Below are positions 15,464-23,997 of a stretch of 64,000 nt of DNA, one piece after another. This stretch comes from JALQUL01 sp040382935 (GTDB lineage: Bacteria; Pseudomonadota; Gammaproteobacteria; Burkholderiales; Burkholderiaceae_C). Below the pieces are notes generated by a model. The model saw nothing but the letters and a program-made list of their open reading frames with translations. It had not been told where the DNA came from and ran no database searches. Both the position numbers and the translations under genes were made by a program. Position 1 is the first letter of the stretch. Every line of letters starts with the position of its first letter. The stretch lies in assembly GCA_040382935.1 (NCBI GenBank), contig JBEIEP010000007.1:18868-82867 (forward strand). The letters are read 5' to 3'.

Positions 15464-15551
15464 CCTACTTCCCCAACTGCGGCAAACTACTCCCATCGCC
15501 CAAGTGCAACAAGCCCGCGTCGGTGTAAATCCCCAGCTTGGCGCGGGTGTC
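15464..15551 (-). repeat. Native argG 3' end (right direct repeat)
   Basis: This 88-bp segment is the original copy of the repeat at 10016-10103. It comprises the end of argG and two bases beyond its stop complement. Together the two copies delimit 5.36 kb containing exactly the RHH-mod-DUF4160-DUF2442-res gene set. Confidence 0.85.
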
Positions 15552-16790
15552 GGCGATGTCTAGGTTGCGCAGGGTGAGTTGACCTATGCGGTCTTGGGGC
15601 GAGAACATGGACTCGCCTTTTTCCATGGTCAGGCGCTCGGGGTGGTAGGTGAGGTTGCTTGAAGTGGTGTCAAGAATGGAGTAGTCGTTGCCACGGCGCA
15701 GTTCTAAGGTCACCTCGCCAGTAATGGCGCGGGCCACCCAGCGTTGGGCGGTTTCGCGCAGCATAATGGCTTGCGAATCAAACCAGCGGCCTTGGTACAA
15801 CAGGCGGCCTAAGCGGCGGCCGTTGTCGCGGTATTGCTCTATGGTGTCTTCGTTGTGGATGCCGGTAATCAGGCGCTCGTAGGCGATAAACAGCAGGGCC
15901 AGGCCAGGGGCTTCGTAAATGCCTCGGCTCTTGGCTTCAATGATGCGGTTTTCGATTTGGTCGCTCATGCCCAGGCCGTGGCGTCCGCCTATGCGGTTGG
16001 CCTCTAGGATTAAATCGACCAGGCTGGTGTATTCCACACCGTTCAGGGCCACGGGGCGGCCTTCTTCAAAGCGCACACGCACCTGTTCGCGTTCTACCTT
16101 GCAATCGTCGCGCCAAAACGGCACGCCCATAATGGGTTGCACAATGGTCATGCCGCTGCTGAGGTACTCTAGGTCTTTGGCCTCGTGGGTGGCACCCAGC
16201 ATATTAGAGTCGGTGGAGTAGGCTTTTTCGGCCGACATTTTGTAGCCAAACCCGGCCTTGGTCATAAAGGCCGACATTTCGGCCCGGCCGCCCAACTCGT
16301 CTATGAACTGCTGGTCTAACCAGGGTTTGTAGATTTTGAGCGAGGGGTTGGTGAGCAGGCCGTAGCGGTAAAAGCGCTCAATGTCGTTGCCTTTAAAGGT
16401 GCTGCCGTCGCCCCAAATGTTGACCTCGTCTTGCTTCATGGCGGCCACCAGCATGGTGCCCGTTACGGCCCGGCCCAGTGGCGTGGTGTTGAAGTAGGTG
16501 GTGCCCGCGGTCGAGATATGAAACGCGCCGCATTGCAAGGCGGCAATGCCTTCGGCCGCCAATTGGGTGCGGCAGTCAATCAGGCGGGCCAGCTCGGCCC
16601 CGTATTGCATGGCTTTGCGGGGGATTTCGTCGTAGTCGGGCTCGTCGGGTTGGCCCAGGTTGGCGGTGTAGGCGTAGGGAATCGCGCCTTTGTTGCGCAT
16701 CCAATGCAGTGCCGCGCTGGTGTCTAGGCCGCCCGAAAAGGCGATGCCTACTTTTTGGCCGACGGGCAGGTTTTGAAGAATCGTTGCCAT
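15465..16790 (-). CDS. argG: Argininosuccinate synthase
   Basis: This 441-residue enzyme joins citrulline and aspartate with ATP in arginine synthesis. The PP-loop is VGIAFSGGLDTSAALHW at about residues 14-30, and the long form (near 445 residues) is the E. coli type. Internal signatures include WGDGSTFKGNDIERFYRYG and GRHGLGMSDQIENRIIEAKSRG. Its last 28 codons lie in the direct repeat that bounds the restriction cassette. The gene is convergent with res, and its coding sequence remains intact after the insertion. Confidence 0.95.
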   Translation of the reverse strand: MATILQNLPVGQKVGIAFSGGLDTSAALHWMRNKGAIPYAYTANLGQPDEPDYDEIPRKAMQYGAELARLIDCRTQLAAEGIAALQCGAFHISTAGTTYFNTTPLGRAVTGTMLVAAMKQDEVNIWGDGSTFKGNDIERFYRYGLLTNPSLKIYKPWLDQQFIDELGGRAEMSAFMTKAGFGYKMSAEKAYSTDSNMLGATHEAKDLEYLSSGMTIVQPIMGVPFWRDDCKVEREQVRVRFEEGRPVALNGVEYTSLVDLILEANRIGGRHGLGMSDQIENRIIEAKSRGIYEAPGLALLFIAYERLITGIHNEDTIEQYRDNGRRLGRLLYQGRWFDSQAIMLRETAQRWVARAITGEVTLELRRGNDYSILDTTSSNLTYHPERLTMEKGESMFSPQDRIGQLTLRNLDIADTRAKLGIYTDAGLLHLGDGSSLPQLGK

Positions 16791-16880
16791 GATGAATACG
16801 GGTAAGGGTTGGGAGGATTTAGCCCCCTAGTTTAATGGGCTGCTACGCCAGGGCTAGGGATAGCGCCCGCCATGGGTGGT

Positions 16881-17615
16881 TTAAAACCGCTCATAAGGCA
16901 ATAAAAACCGCCACTGCCCCTCGGCCAGGCCCGTCAAGCCGACGCGGCCGACGCGCTGGCGCTTCATGGCCAGGATGGGCAGGCGTTGGGCCTGGCAGAT
17001 ATCGGCCAAACGCCCGGGTTCATTGCCTTTAAGGGCAAAGCGAAGGCCGGTGCTGTGGTCGCTTTGAGACGTCATGCTGACTTTGAACAATGGGCTGTTT
17101 CTGGGGCTCTGCCCTATCGTCGCGATGTGTTCGGCGCTTAACATGGCCTTGACCTCTACCATGACCTCGTTCTCAAGCTGGGCGCGATCAGCCACCAATT
17201 TGCGTTGAAACCGGGCATCTTGGGTAAACACCACCAGGCCACTGGCGGCCTGCTCCAAGGGCGCCACACAAACCATGCCTTTGAGGTGTTTGCGTAGCAG
17301 GCTAACACCCGAACGGTCGTTGGGTGAGCGGCCTTTTGAATGCAGCCAAGTGGCATCGGCCAGTTGTTCATCCCAAGCAATTTGGCCGCTGGGCTTGTGA
17401 TACAGCACCGTGGCCGGGGCGATGGCCAAGGCTTTGGCACCGCCTGATACCAAGATGGGGGAAAGGGCAGGATCTAGGCTCACCCGGTGCTCAGGCTCTT
17501 CAACCACCGTGCCCCCCACAGTCACGTAGCCCCCCTCAATCAATAACTCGGCCTCGCGGCGTGAACACTTGTGTTGTTCTGCAACGGCTTTGGACAGGCG
17601 AATAGACTCAGGCAT
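16881..17615 (-). CDS. RsuA/RluF-like pseudouridine synthase homologue with degenerate active site
   Basis: This 244-residue protein has an N-terminal S4 RNA-binding domain (IRLSKAVAEQHKCSRREAELLIEGGYVTVGG, about residues 5-40) and a C-terminal RsuA-type fold. Pseudouridine synthases need an aspartate in a GRLDxxSxGL motif. The aligned residues here are APLEQAASGLVVFTQD, so Gly-Arg becomes Ala-Pro and the catalytic Asp becomes Glu. This should abolish or strongly alter catalysis, leaving an RNA-binding protein or a chaperone-like role. The reading frame is intact with normal codon use, so it is not a pseudogene. It lies 90 bp upstream of argG on the same strand. Confidence 0.8.
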   Translation of the reverse strand: MPESIRLSKAVAEQHKCSRREAELLIEGGYVTVGGTVVEEPEHRVSLDPALSPILVSGGAKALAIAPATVLYHKPSGQIAWDEQLADATWLHSKGRSPNDRSGVSLLRKHLKGMVCVAPLEQAASGLVVFTQDARFQRKLVADRAQLENEVMVEVKAMLSAEHIATIGQSPRNSPLFKVSMTSQSDHSTGLRFALKGNEPGRLADICQAQRLPILAMKRQRVGRVGLTGLAEGQWRFLLPYERF

Positions 17616-17736
17616 GGGTGGGTGATTCTAGCGGTGAGGGACCCTTGCCGCTGGTCAGGTTTACACCCGCTGCCATCCGATGCGCACCTAAATGCGGATA
17701 ATCCCATCGCTTTAGCTAAATTTACCAACTTTCACC

Positions 17737-18699
17737 ATGTCGATTTTTACTACCCGTCGAACCCCCACGCCCCCTTCCGCACTTGAACAATCCGTGGTGG
17801 CTGAGATATTGGCCCAATTGAACCTGGTCGTGTTGGGCAAATCCCATCAGGTCAAGTTGGCGCTGACCTGTTTGCTGGCGGGTGGTCATTTGCTGCTTGA
17901 GGACGTGCCCGGCGTGGGCAAAACGACCTTGGCCCAGGCGCTGGCGCGCACCCTGGGTTTGAATTTTTCTAGGGTGCAGTTCACCGCAGACCTCATGCCC
18001 AGTGACCTGACCGGCGTTGGTCTGTACAACCGCGCCGCTGAAAAGTTTGTTTTTCAACCGGGGCCATTGTTTGCCCAGGTCTTGCTGGCCGACGAAATCA
18101 ACCGCGCCAATGCCAAAACCCAAAGCGCTTTGTTGGAGGCAATGGAAGAGCGCCAGGTGACGGTAGACGGGGTTTCGCACGCCCTTCCCAAGCCGTTTTT
18201 TGTCATGGCCACGCAAAACCCGCTGGACCACAGTGGCACCTACGCCTTGCCGCAGTCGCAACTAGACCGTTTTTTGATGCGTTTGTCGCTGGGCTACCCG
18301 GACGCCAAAGCAGAACGCTTGTTGTTGACCCGAGACACCTCGCGCGAATCGCTGGCGGCCTTGAAGGCCGTCGTTAACGCCCAGCAGTTTGAGAAGTTGC
18401 AAAGCGCAGTGGGCCAGCTGCACGTGGCAGAACCTATTTTGGACTACCTGCAAAATTTGCTGGCGTTGACCCGTTCGGGGATATGGTTTGTGCAGGGGCT
18501 AAGTCCAAGAGCTGGTTTGGCGATATTGCGTGCGGCCCGCGCACATGCCTGGTTAACAGGGCGTGACTTTGTGGTGCCTGACGATATTCAGGCGATTTTT
18601 GAAGTCTGCGCCGCCCACCGTTTGGTGCCGGTGGCAAGCGCGGGGCGGTCTGCCAACGAGCAGGTGCGCGCGTTGCTGCAATCGGCGGTGGCCGCCTAA
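17737..18699 (+). CDS. MoxR-family AAA+ ATPase
   Basis: This 320-residue AAA+ protein has Walker A GVPGVGKT at residues 57-64, Walker B LLADEINRANAKTQ near 118-131, and the MoxR insert and sensor regions (NPLDHSGTYALPQSQLDRFLM). MoxR proteins act as chaperone-like ATPases working with von Willebrand or DUF58 partners. A DUF58 gene and a transmembrane transglutaminase gene follow in the usual order on the same strand, so this is a standard MoxR-DUF58-TgpA operon. It starts 121 bp from the divergent pseudouridine-synthase homologue. Confidence 0.93.
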   Translation: MSIFTTRRTPTPPSALEQSVVAEILAQLNLVVLGKSHQVKLALTCLLAGGHLLLEDVPGVGKTTLAQALARTLGLNFSRVQFTADLMPSDLTGVGLYNRAAEKFVFQPGPLFAQVLLADEINRANAKTQSALLEAMEERQVTVDGVSHALPKPFFVMATQNPLDHSGTYALPQSQLDRFLMRLSLGYPDAKAERLLLTRDTSRESLAALKAVVNAQQFEKLQSAVGQLHVAEPILDYLQNLLALTRSGIWFVQGLSPRAGLAILRAARAHAWLTGRDFVVPDDIQAIFEVCAAHRLVPVASAGRSANEQVRALLQSAVAA

Positions 18700-18761
18700 G
18701 GACCTATGCCCGTGAAAAGTGTCTGCCACCCGATGGACCATTTGTTGAAGCAAAGCGCCGT

Positions 18762-19781
18762 ATGAAGGCCTACTTTCAAAACCGTTGGCGCAAATGGTGG
18801 AAGGCGCGCCTCAAGGCCGCAGACAAGGTGACCCTGCACCAGCGCAACGTGTACATCGTGCCCAACGGGGCGGGTTGGATGATGGCCTTGACCATCGCGG
18901 TGCTGTTGCTCACCAGCGTGAACTACCAACTCAATTTGGGCTACCTGCTGACCTTTATGGCGGCTGGTGCCAGCTTTGCCAGCATTATGGTGGGACACAG
19001 CAACCTGCGCGGTATTTCGCTGCAGTTAGAGCCCTCGCCGCCTGGCCCTGCCGGGCATAGTGTGCGGCTACAAATCACCTGTACCAACAACACCCGGCGC
19101 TACAAACACGCCATAGCACTGTCTTCGCACGAAGGTCTAACAAGCGATGGGGATTTAACTTGGGTGTCATTGGCGCCCGGTCAATCCGTAACAGTGGGGG
19201 TTCGCCTGCCTGCCATGGCGCGTGGCATCCACACGACTCCTTTGATACGGGCACGCACCAGCTTTCCACTGGGTCTTTTGCGCGTGTGGACGGTTTGGCA
19301 GCCCGCCAGTCGGCTGGTCATTTATCCCGCTCTTGAAAATCCCGTTGCAGCCTTGCCCTCGCAGGCGGATCCCTTATCCGCTGATGCCCCGCTGGGTGCA
19401 TCGGCAGAGCGCTCGTTTGATGAGATTGACGGGGTGCGTGCCTACCGTCCGGGCGACCCGCCCAAAACCATTGTGTGGAAGAAAGTTGCAACGGCGGGCT
19501 TGGCTTTTGATGCGCCTGGTGCCAGTGGACACGACCCCCAGTGGGTGGTGCGTGACTTGGCGCCCCCTGGCCAGTTGCCCCGCCAGTTCACCCTTGCTCA
19601 AACGGGGTTGGCCGACACTGAAAAAGCCCTGTCACGCCTGTGCGCCTGGGTGTTTTTGGCCCATGAAACGGGCACGGCGTTTGGTTTAACGCTACCTGCC
19701 ACCTCGATTGCACCGCCTGGCGACGAGGGGCAACGCGACGCCCATTTGCGCCAATGCCTGGAGGCGCTGGCCCAATGCTAA
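18762..19781 (+). CDS. DUF58 domain membrane protein
   Basis: This 339-residue protein has two adjacent transmembrane helices near residues 27-66. The DUF58 signature is FDEIDGVRAYRPGDPPKTIVWKKVATAG, about residues 218-245. DUF58 proteins are MoxR partners, with a vWA-like fold in some members. Upstream lies a 62-bp gap after moxR. Its stop TAA overlaps the start of the next gene (ATGCTAA), so expression is coupled with the transglutaminase. Confidence 0.88.
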   Translation: MKAYFQNRWRKWWKARLKAADKVTLHQRNVYIVPNGAGWMMALTIAVLLLTSVNYQLNLGYLLTFMAAGASFASIMVGHSNLRGISLQLEPSPPGPAGHSVRLQITCTNNTRRYKHAIALSSHEGLTSDGDLTWVSLAPGQSVTVGVRLPAMARGIHTTPLIRARTSFPLGLLRVWTVWQPASRLVIYPALENPVAALPSQADPLSADAPLGASAERSFDEIDGVRAYRPGDPPKTIVWKKVATAGLAFDAPGASGHDPQWVVRDLAPPGQLPRQFTLAQTGLADTEKALSRLCAWVFLAHETGTAFGLTLPATSIAPPGDEGQRDAHLRQCLEALAQC

Positions 19782-21856
19782 AAGCCACGCAAAACACCCT
19801 GTTCTTGCTAGGCGTGATTGCGGTGGTGATTGCCCCGCACGCGCCCCAACTGCCCTGGTGGTGTACGGCGTTTGCCGCCACTGTGCTGGTGTGGCGGGCC
19901 TGGATTGCCTACAAAGGCCTGGCGCTGCCTGGGCGCTGGGTGGTGGCATTGGCGCTTGCCGCATGTGTGTGGGGCGTGTTTGCCACGCACACCACACTGC
20001 TGGGCACCGCGGCTGGCACCACGCTGGTGGTGGTGCTTTTGGCACTCAAAACCCTGGAGTTACGAGCACAACGCGACGCCTTTGTGGTGTTCTTTTTGGG
20101 CTTCTTTGTGCTGATGGCCAATTTTTTGGAATCGCAGTCGCTGGGCATTGCGCTGGCGATGGTGGTGGGCATGGCGGGTCTACTGGCCAGTTTGGTCAAC
20201 GCGCAACTGGCGCATGAAGAAGCTGGATTTAAGACGGCGGCCTGGCAGGCGCTCAAGCTCATGGTTTGGGGTGCGCCCTTGATGGCTTTTTTGTTTGTGT
20301 TTTTTCCTAGGGTTGCGCCTCTGTGGGCCTTGCCTAACGATGCCGCCGGTGGGCAAACCGGCCTGTCAGAGGATATGACCGTTGGGCGAATTGCCGATCT
20401 TGCAAAAAGCGACGAAATTGCCCTGCGCGTCAAGTTCAGTGGTCCACCGCCTAGCGCATTTGACCTGTATTTTCGAGGGCCTATTTTGAGTCAGTTTGAC
20501 GGCCAAACTTGGCGTCCAACGGCTACCCGGCCGCTCAATCCATCAATGCCGGAGGCATTGGTGACCGGGCCATCGGTAAGCTACGAAGTAACGCTGGAGC
20601 CTCATCAAAGAAATTGGGTGATGACCTTGGATTTGACGCCGCAGCCCCCGGACTGGCCCAATCAAACCCTAGGGTTGAGCCCCGATTTTCAGTGGTACAG
20701 CAGTGAGGCCATTACCACCACCGTGCGCTACAAAGCCACCAGTTACCCCAAGTACCAATATGGCTTGAATTTGACGCCGCTCCAAATGCGTGAAAGCCTG
20801 TTTTTGCCCAAAGACTCTAATCCGCGCATTCAGGCCTTGGCCGCCGCGCAGTTGGCAGAACCTGGGTTTAGCGAAAGTGATGCTATGGCCAAAGCCCAAT
20901 GGGCCATGCAGCAACTGGCAGCGGGTGGTTACCGCTATACGCTTAGCCCGGGTGTTTATGGACGGCACAGTGCCGACGAATTCTGGTTTGACCGCAAACA
21001 GGGGTTTTGTGAGCACATTGCCGCAAGTTTTGTCATCATGATGCGAGCAATGGGCGTGCCGGCACGGGTCGTAACCGGTTACCAAGGTGGTGAGTTAAAC
21101 GCTGTAGACGGATTTTGGCTGGTGCGCCAAAGTGACGCCCACGCCTGGGTAGAGGTATGGGCACAACCAGGTTCTGGGCCTGCACAGGGTTGGGTGCGTT
21201 TCGATCCAACCGGGGTCGTGGCCCCTGAGCGCGTGCAAAGTGCCACTCGGCTAGAACCCCAACGCGGCCCCGTGGGCAGCGTGGTCAGTCAGATTCTGGG
21301 CAAGGGAGGGGTTGACTGGCTGCGGAAAGTGAGAGGCCTTTGGGAGGCGTCTGAAAACTTGTGGACCCAAAAGATTCTCAACTTCAACCGCGACCAGCAG
21401 TTTGAATTTTTAAAGAAACTGGGTTTTGAAGCACCCTCTGAAGAGACCCTAGGGCAGGCCATGGCTGGTGTTTTTGCGCTGGGTTTGTTGTTGTTTGCGG
21501 TATTGGGAAAAGCAGCCCAATGGCGTTGGTTGCAATGGCTGCGCTGGCAGCGCCAGGACCCTTGGCAAGCACTTTGGAGCCAGGTCAAAGCCGATGCAAT
21601 GGCCAGAGGCTTGGCGGTGGACGCAAGCACCACGCCGCGCAAACTGGCTGTTTTGGTGGGCCACCCCCCAGGGCCTCTAAACGCTGCTTCACCAAGCCCG
21701 CCTAAGGATGTGGTCGCGTGGCTTTTGCGTTTTGAGGCCTTGCGCTACGCCTCCACTGAAGGCCAGGGTGCCACACAGACGGGCGGCAAAAATCAGCTTT
21801 TAGCCACTTTCAAGCAGGAGTGGAAGGCGCTCAATTGGCGGCATAACGAGCGTTAA
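19775..21856 (+). CDS. tgpA: TgpA-type DUF3488/transglutaminase membrane protein
   Basis: This 693-residue protein begins at ATG 19775, which overlaps the DUF58 stop. The N-terminal third carries about six transmembrane helices (DUF3488). A periplasmic transglutaminase-like domain follows with a full catalytic triad: Cys412 in GFCEHIA, His456 in SDAHAWVEVW and Asp477 in FDPTGVV. Another transmembrane helix lies near residue 555, before a cytoplasmic tail. In Pseudomonas aeruginosa TgpA is essential, though its substrate is not defined. All key residues are present. Confidence 0.92.
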   Translation: MLKATQNTLFLLGVIAVVIAPHAPQLPWWCTAFAATVLVWRAWIAYKGLALPGRWVVALALAACVWGVFATHTTLLGTAAGTTLVVVLLALKTLELRAQRDAFVVFFLGFFVLMANFLESQSLGIALAMVVGMAGLLASLVNAQLAHEEAGFKTAAWQALKLMVWGAPLMAFLFVFFPRVAPLWALPNDAAGGQTGLSEDMTVGRIADLAKSDEIALRVKFSGPPPSAFDLYFRGPILSQFDGQTWRPTATRPLNPSMPEALVTGPSVSYEVTLEPHQRNWVMTLDLTPQPPDWPNQTLGLSPDFQWYSSEAITTTVRYKATSYPKYQYGLNLTPLQMRESLFLPKDSNPRIQALAAAQLAEPGFSESDAMAKAQWAMQQLAAGGYRYTLSPGVYGRHSADEFWFDRKQGFCEHIAASFVIMMRAMGVPARVVTGYQGGELNAVDGFWLVRQSDAHAWVEVWAQPGSGPAQGWVRFDPTGVVAPERVQSATRLEPQRGPVGSVVSQILGKGGVDWLRKVRGLWEASENLWTQKILNFNRDQQFEFLKKLGFEAPSEETLGQAMAGVFALGLLLFAVLGKAAQWRWLQWLRWQRQDPWQALWSQVKADAMARGLAVDASTTPRKLAVLVGHPPGPLNAASPSPPKDVVAWLLRFEALRYASTEGQGATQTGGKNQLLATFKQEWKALNWRHNER

Positions 21857-21914
21857 ACAGGCGGTCGTGTTGTAGGCCTAGGACGGTGTTCGTTGTTGAC
21901 ACCAGTCAGCCTTG

Positions 21915-22541
21915 TTAAACGGCAGTGCGCTGGGGCTTTAGCCCATTGAAAGTGGTTTGCAGCAACCATTCAACAATTTGTATGTCGGTGTGGGTTCCGC
22001 TGGACTTCATTAACCCCAGCACAGGGTTGCAAGCGCAGGCAAAAAGGGTGTAGAGCACCAACTCGGAGGGCAATTTGGGGTCGATCTGCGCTTGCTGCTG
22101 TGCCTGCGTGATCCAAGCACCCAATTGATCGGTCAACGCAAACAACAGGTCCATATAGACCTTGTGGTTGGCAAGTGAGGCGGTCAGTGCTGAGTTTTGA
22201 GTGGGTAGCGAGGGCATCTCGCCCTCGAGCTGCGTTTGCATGGCCCAGCGTGTGATGGCTTGCAAGGCCATAGCGGGTGCATCTTTGATGCTGTCATCCG
22301 CCCGTACACGCTCCACCACCGCCAGGGCTTGTTGCAACACCCGCACCATGGCCGCGCCGGCCAGCTCTTCTTTAGAGGTGAAATGCTTGTACACGCTGGC
22401 CTTGGCAATGCCTGCCTCAAAGGCCACTTCATCGACGGTCATCAAGTCATAGCCCTTGGTGGCCAGCAAGCGATTCACCGCGCTCACAATAGTGGCTTCA
22501 CGCAGTTGCTGCACTTGGGCTTTAAAGTCTGACTTGGCCAT
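21915..22541 (-). CDS. TetR-family transcriptional regulator
   Basis: This 208-residue protein has a TetR helix-turn-helix at about residues 15-60 (REATIVSAVNRLLATKGYDLMTVDEVAFEAGIAKASVYKHFTSKEEL without interruption). The ligand-binding domain is typical in length and unlike any I can assign. The gene is divergent from the flavin-oxidoreductase-led lipid operon, across 124 bp of AT-rich DNA that contains repeated half-sites. This is the usual geometry for a local repressor, so the operon is its likely target and a lipid or oxidised fatty acid a possible ligand. Confidence 0.9.
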   Translation of the reverse strand: MAKSDFKAQVQQLREATIVSAVNRLLATKGYDLMTVDEVAFEAGIAKASVYKHFTSKEELAGAAMVRVLQQALAVVERVRADDSIKDAPAMALQAITRWAMQTQLEGEMPSLPTQNSALTASLANHKVYMDLLFALTDQLGAWITQAQQQAQIDPKLPSELVLYTLFACACNPVLGLMKSSGTHTDIQIVEWLLQTTFNGLKPQRTAV

Positions 22542-22572
22542 ACAGCTGATTCTAGGAGAAATTTTTCGTAAA

Positions 22573-22628
22573 ATACCGTTTTATTAAAAAAACATACTGT
22601 ATAGTAGTAAAAAGTACCAATCAGTATG
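22573..22628. promoter_or_regulatory. Divergent promoter region with repeated TetR-type half-sites
   Basis: Three related elements lie in the AT-rich gap: ATACCGT at 22573, CATACTGT at 22593 and TCAGTATG at 22621, the last being inverted relative to the other two. TACTGTATAGTA at 22595-22606 is itself an interrupted palindrome. These are good candidate operator sites for the divergent TetR regulator. Confidence 0.45.
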
Positions 22629-22665
22629 AAATAAGCCCTAACCAGTACATCTTGGAGCGTTTGTT

Positions 22666-23997
22666 GTGTTGAAACCTAAGGAATCTCTGCAAAACCCCAT
22701 GCGCGTCGCCGTTGTTGGGGCGGGCATTGCGGGTTTGGCTGCCGCCCATTACCTGCGCTTAAAGGGCTTTACCGTTACCTTGTTCGAAGCGGCCGCTGAG
22801 TTTGGTGGCCATGCCCACACGGTTGATGTGCAGTTAGACGGACAAACCTTTGGCGTAGATACAGGCTTTCTGGTCTACAACGAGCGCACCTATCCCGGTT
22901 TAATTGGGCTGTTCGCCCAGTTGGGCGTGGCCACCGCACCGACCGAAATGTCATTTTCTGTGAAGTCAGGAAGACCCGGTGGGGCCCAGCCTTTGGAGTG
23001 GAGCGGCACCTCATTGGGCAGTGTGTTTACCCAAAAACGCAACCTGCTTAGCCCGCGCTTTTGGGGTATGTTGTTGGATATTGTGCGGTTTAACCGCTTG
23101 GCAACCCGCTTGGCGGTGGTGCAAGACCGGTCGGCGCTGACGCAAACGGTAGACGCATTCCTGCGTGAGCATCGCTTTGGCAAAGGGTTTGTGGAGGACT
23201 ATTTTTTGCCCATGATTGCTTGCATCTGGTCGTGTCCCACCGAGCAAATGCTGGCCTTTCCTATGGACACCTTGGTGCGCTTTTGCCACAACCACGGCCT
23301 GCTACAAATCACCGGTCGTCCACAGTGGTACACCGTGGTGGGGGGCTCCAGAGAGTACGTCAAAAAGATCATCGCCTTGCAAGCAGATGCACGGGCTGCC
23401 ACTCCGGTCACCGCCGTGCTGCGTCACTCGGATGGCGTCGAGGTGCACACAGCATCTGGGGCAGAGGCCTTTGACCAGGTGGTATTGGCCTGCCATCCGA
23501 ACCAAGCCCTGGTCTTGTTGGGATCGCGTGCGAGTGAAGCAGAACGACGCGTGTTAGGGGCTATCCGTTACCAGCCTAACGTCGCGGTACTGCACACCGA
23601 TGTGTCGGTGCTTCCCACGCAAACAAAGGCTTGGGCCGCCTGGAACTACGAAAGAGCCACGTTGCCAGGCCGTGACGGCGCATCTACGGTGTGCCTGCAC
23701 TACCTAATTAGTCGTTTGCAGCCGCTGCCGTTTAAAACCCCGGTTGTTGTTTCTCTCAATCCATTGGTAGCGCCCGCGGCAGACAAAACCCTGCAAAGCT
23801 TTCGGTACGACCACCCGGTGTTTGACCAGGCCGCCATTTCGGCGCAACAAGAGCTACCTGGGTTGCAGGGTCAGCAACGGACTTGGTTTTGTGGGGCGTG
23901 GTGTGGCTACGGGTTCCATGAAGATGGCCTGCAATCGGGCCTGGCAGTGGCCCAGCATATGGCGGTCATTGGTGCTTCGGGGGAGCCCAAGCCTTGA
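22666..23997 (+). CDS. FAD-dependent amine oxidoreductase / desaturase-like protein
   Basis: This 443-residue flavoprotein has an N-terminal Rossmann VVGAGIAGLAAAHYL (about residues 15-29) and a C-terminal WFCGAWCGYGFHEDGLQSG FAD-binding block of the amine-oxidase/phytoene-desaturase superfamily. Two starts are possible: GTG 22666, eight bases after GGAG, or ATG 22699. The codons between them lie almost wholly in a copy of the GGAACCTCTGCAAAACCCC repeat. It heads a coupled operon with DUF1365 and a Cfa-like methyltransferase. Related clusters in other proteobacteria modify membrane fatty acids under photo-oxidative stress. Confidence 0.85.
   Translation: MLKPKESLQNPMRVAVVGAGIAGLAAAHYLRLKGFTVTLFEAAAEFGGHAHTVDVQLDGQTFGVDTGFLVYNERTYPGLIGLFAQLGVATAPTEMSFSVKSGRPGGAQPLEWSGTSLGSVFTQKRNLLSPRFWGMLLDIVRFNRLATRLAVVQDRSALTQTVDAFLREHRFGKGFVEDYFLPMIACIWSCPTEQMLAFPMDTLVRFCHNHGLLQITGRPQWYTVVGGSREYVKKIIALQADARAATPVTAVLRHSDGVEVHTASGAEAFDQVVLACHPNQALVLLGSRASEAERRVLGAIRYQPNVAVLHTDVSVLPTQTKAWAAWNYERATLPGRDGASTVCLHYLISRLQPLPFKTPVVVSLNPLVAPAADKTLQSFRYDHPVFDQAAISAQQELPGLQGQQRTWFCGAWCGYGFHEDGLQSGLAVAQHMAVIGASGEPKP
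22680..22706 (+). repeat. Terminal-inverted-repeat-like sequence, copy 2 (inside gene start)
   Basis: This 27-bp stretch matches the left end of the element at 53896 with a single difference in the first 26 bases, and it supplies the ATG at 22699. It lies at the extreme 5' end of the flavin oxidoreductase gene. An element end has thus become, or always was, part of a translated region. Confidence 0.6.
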
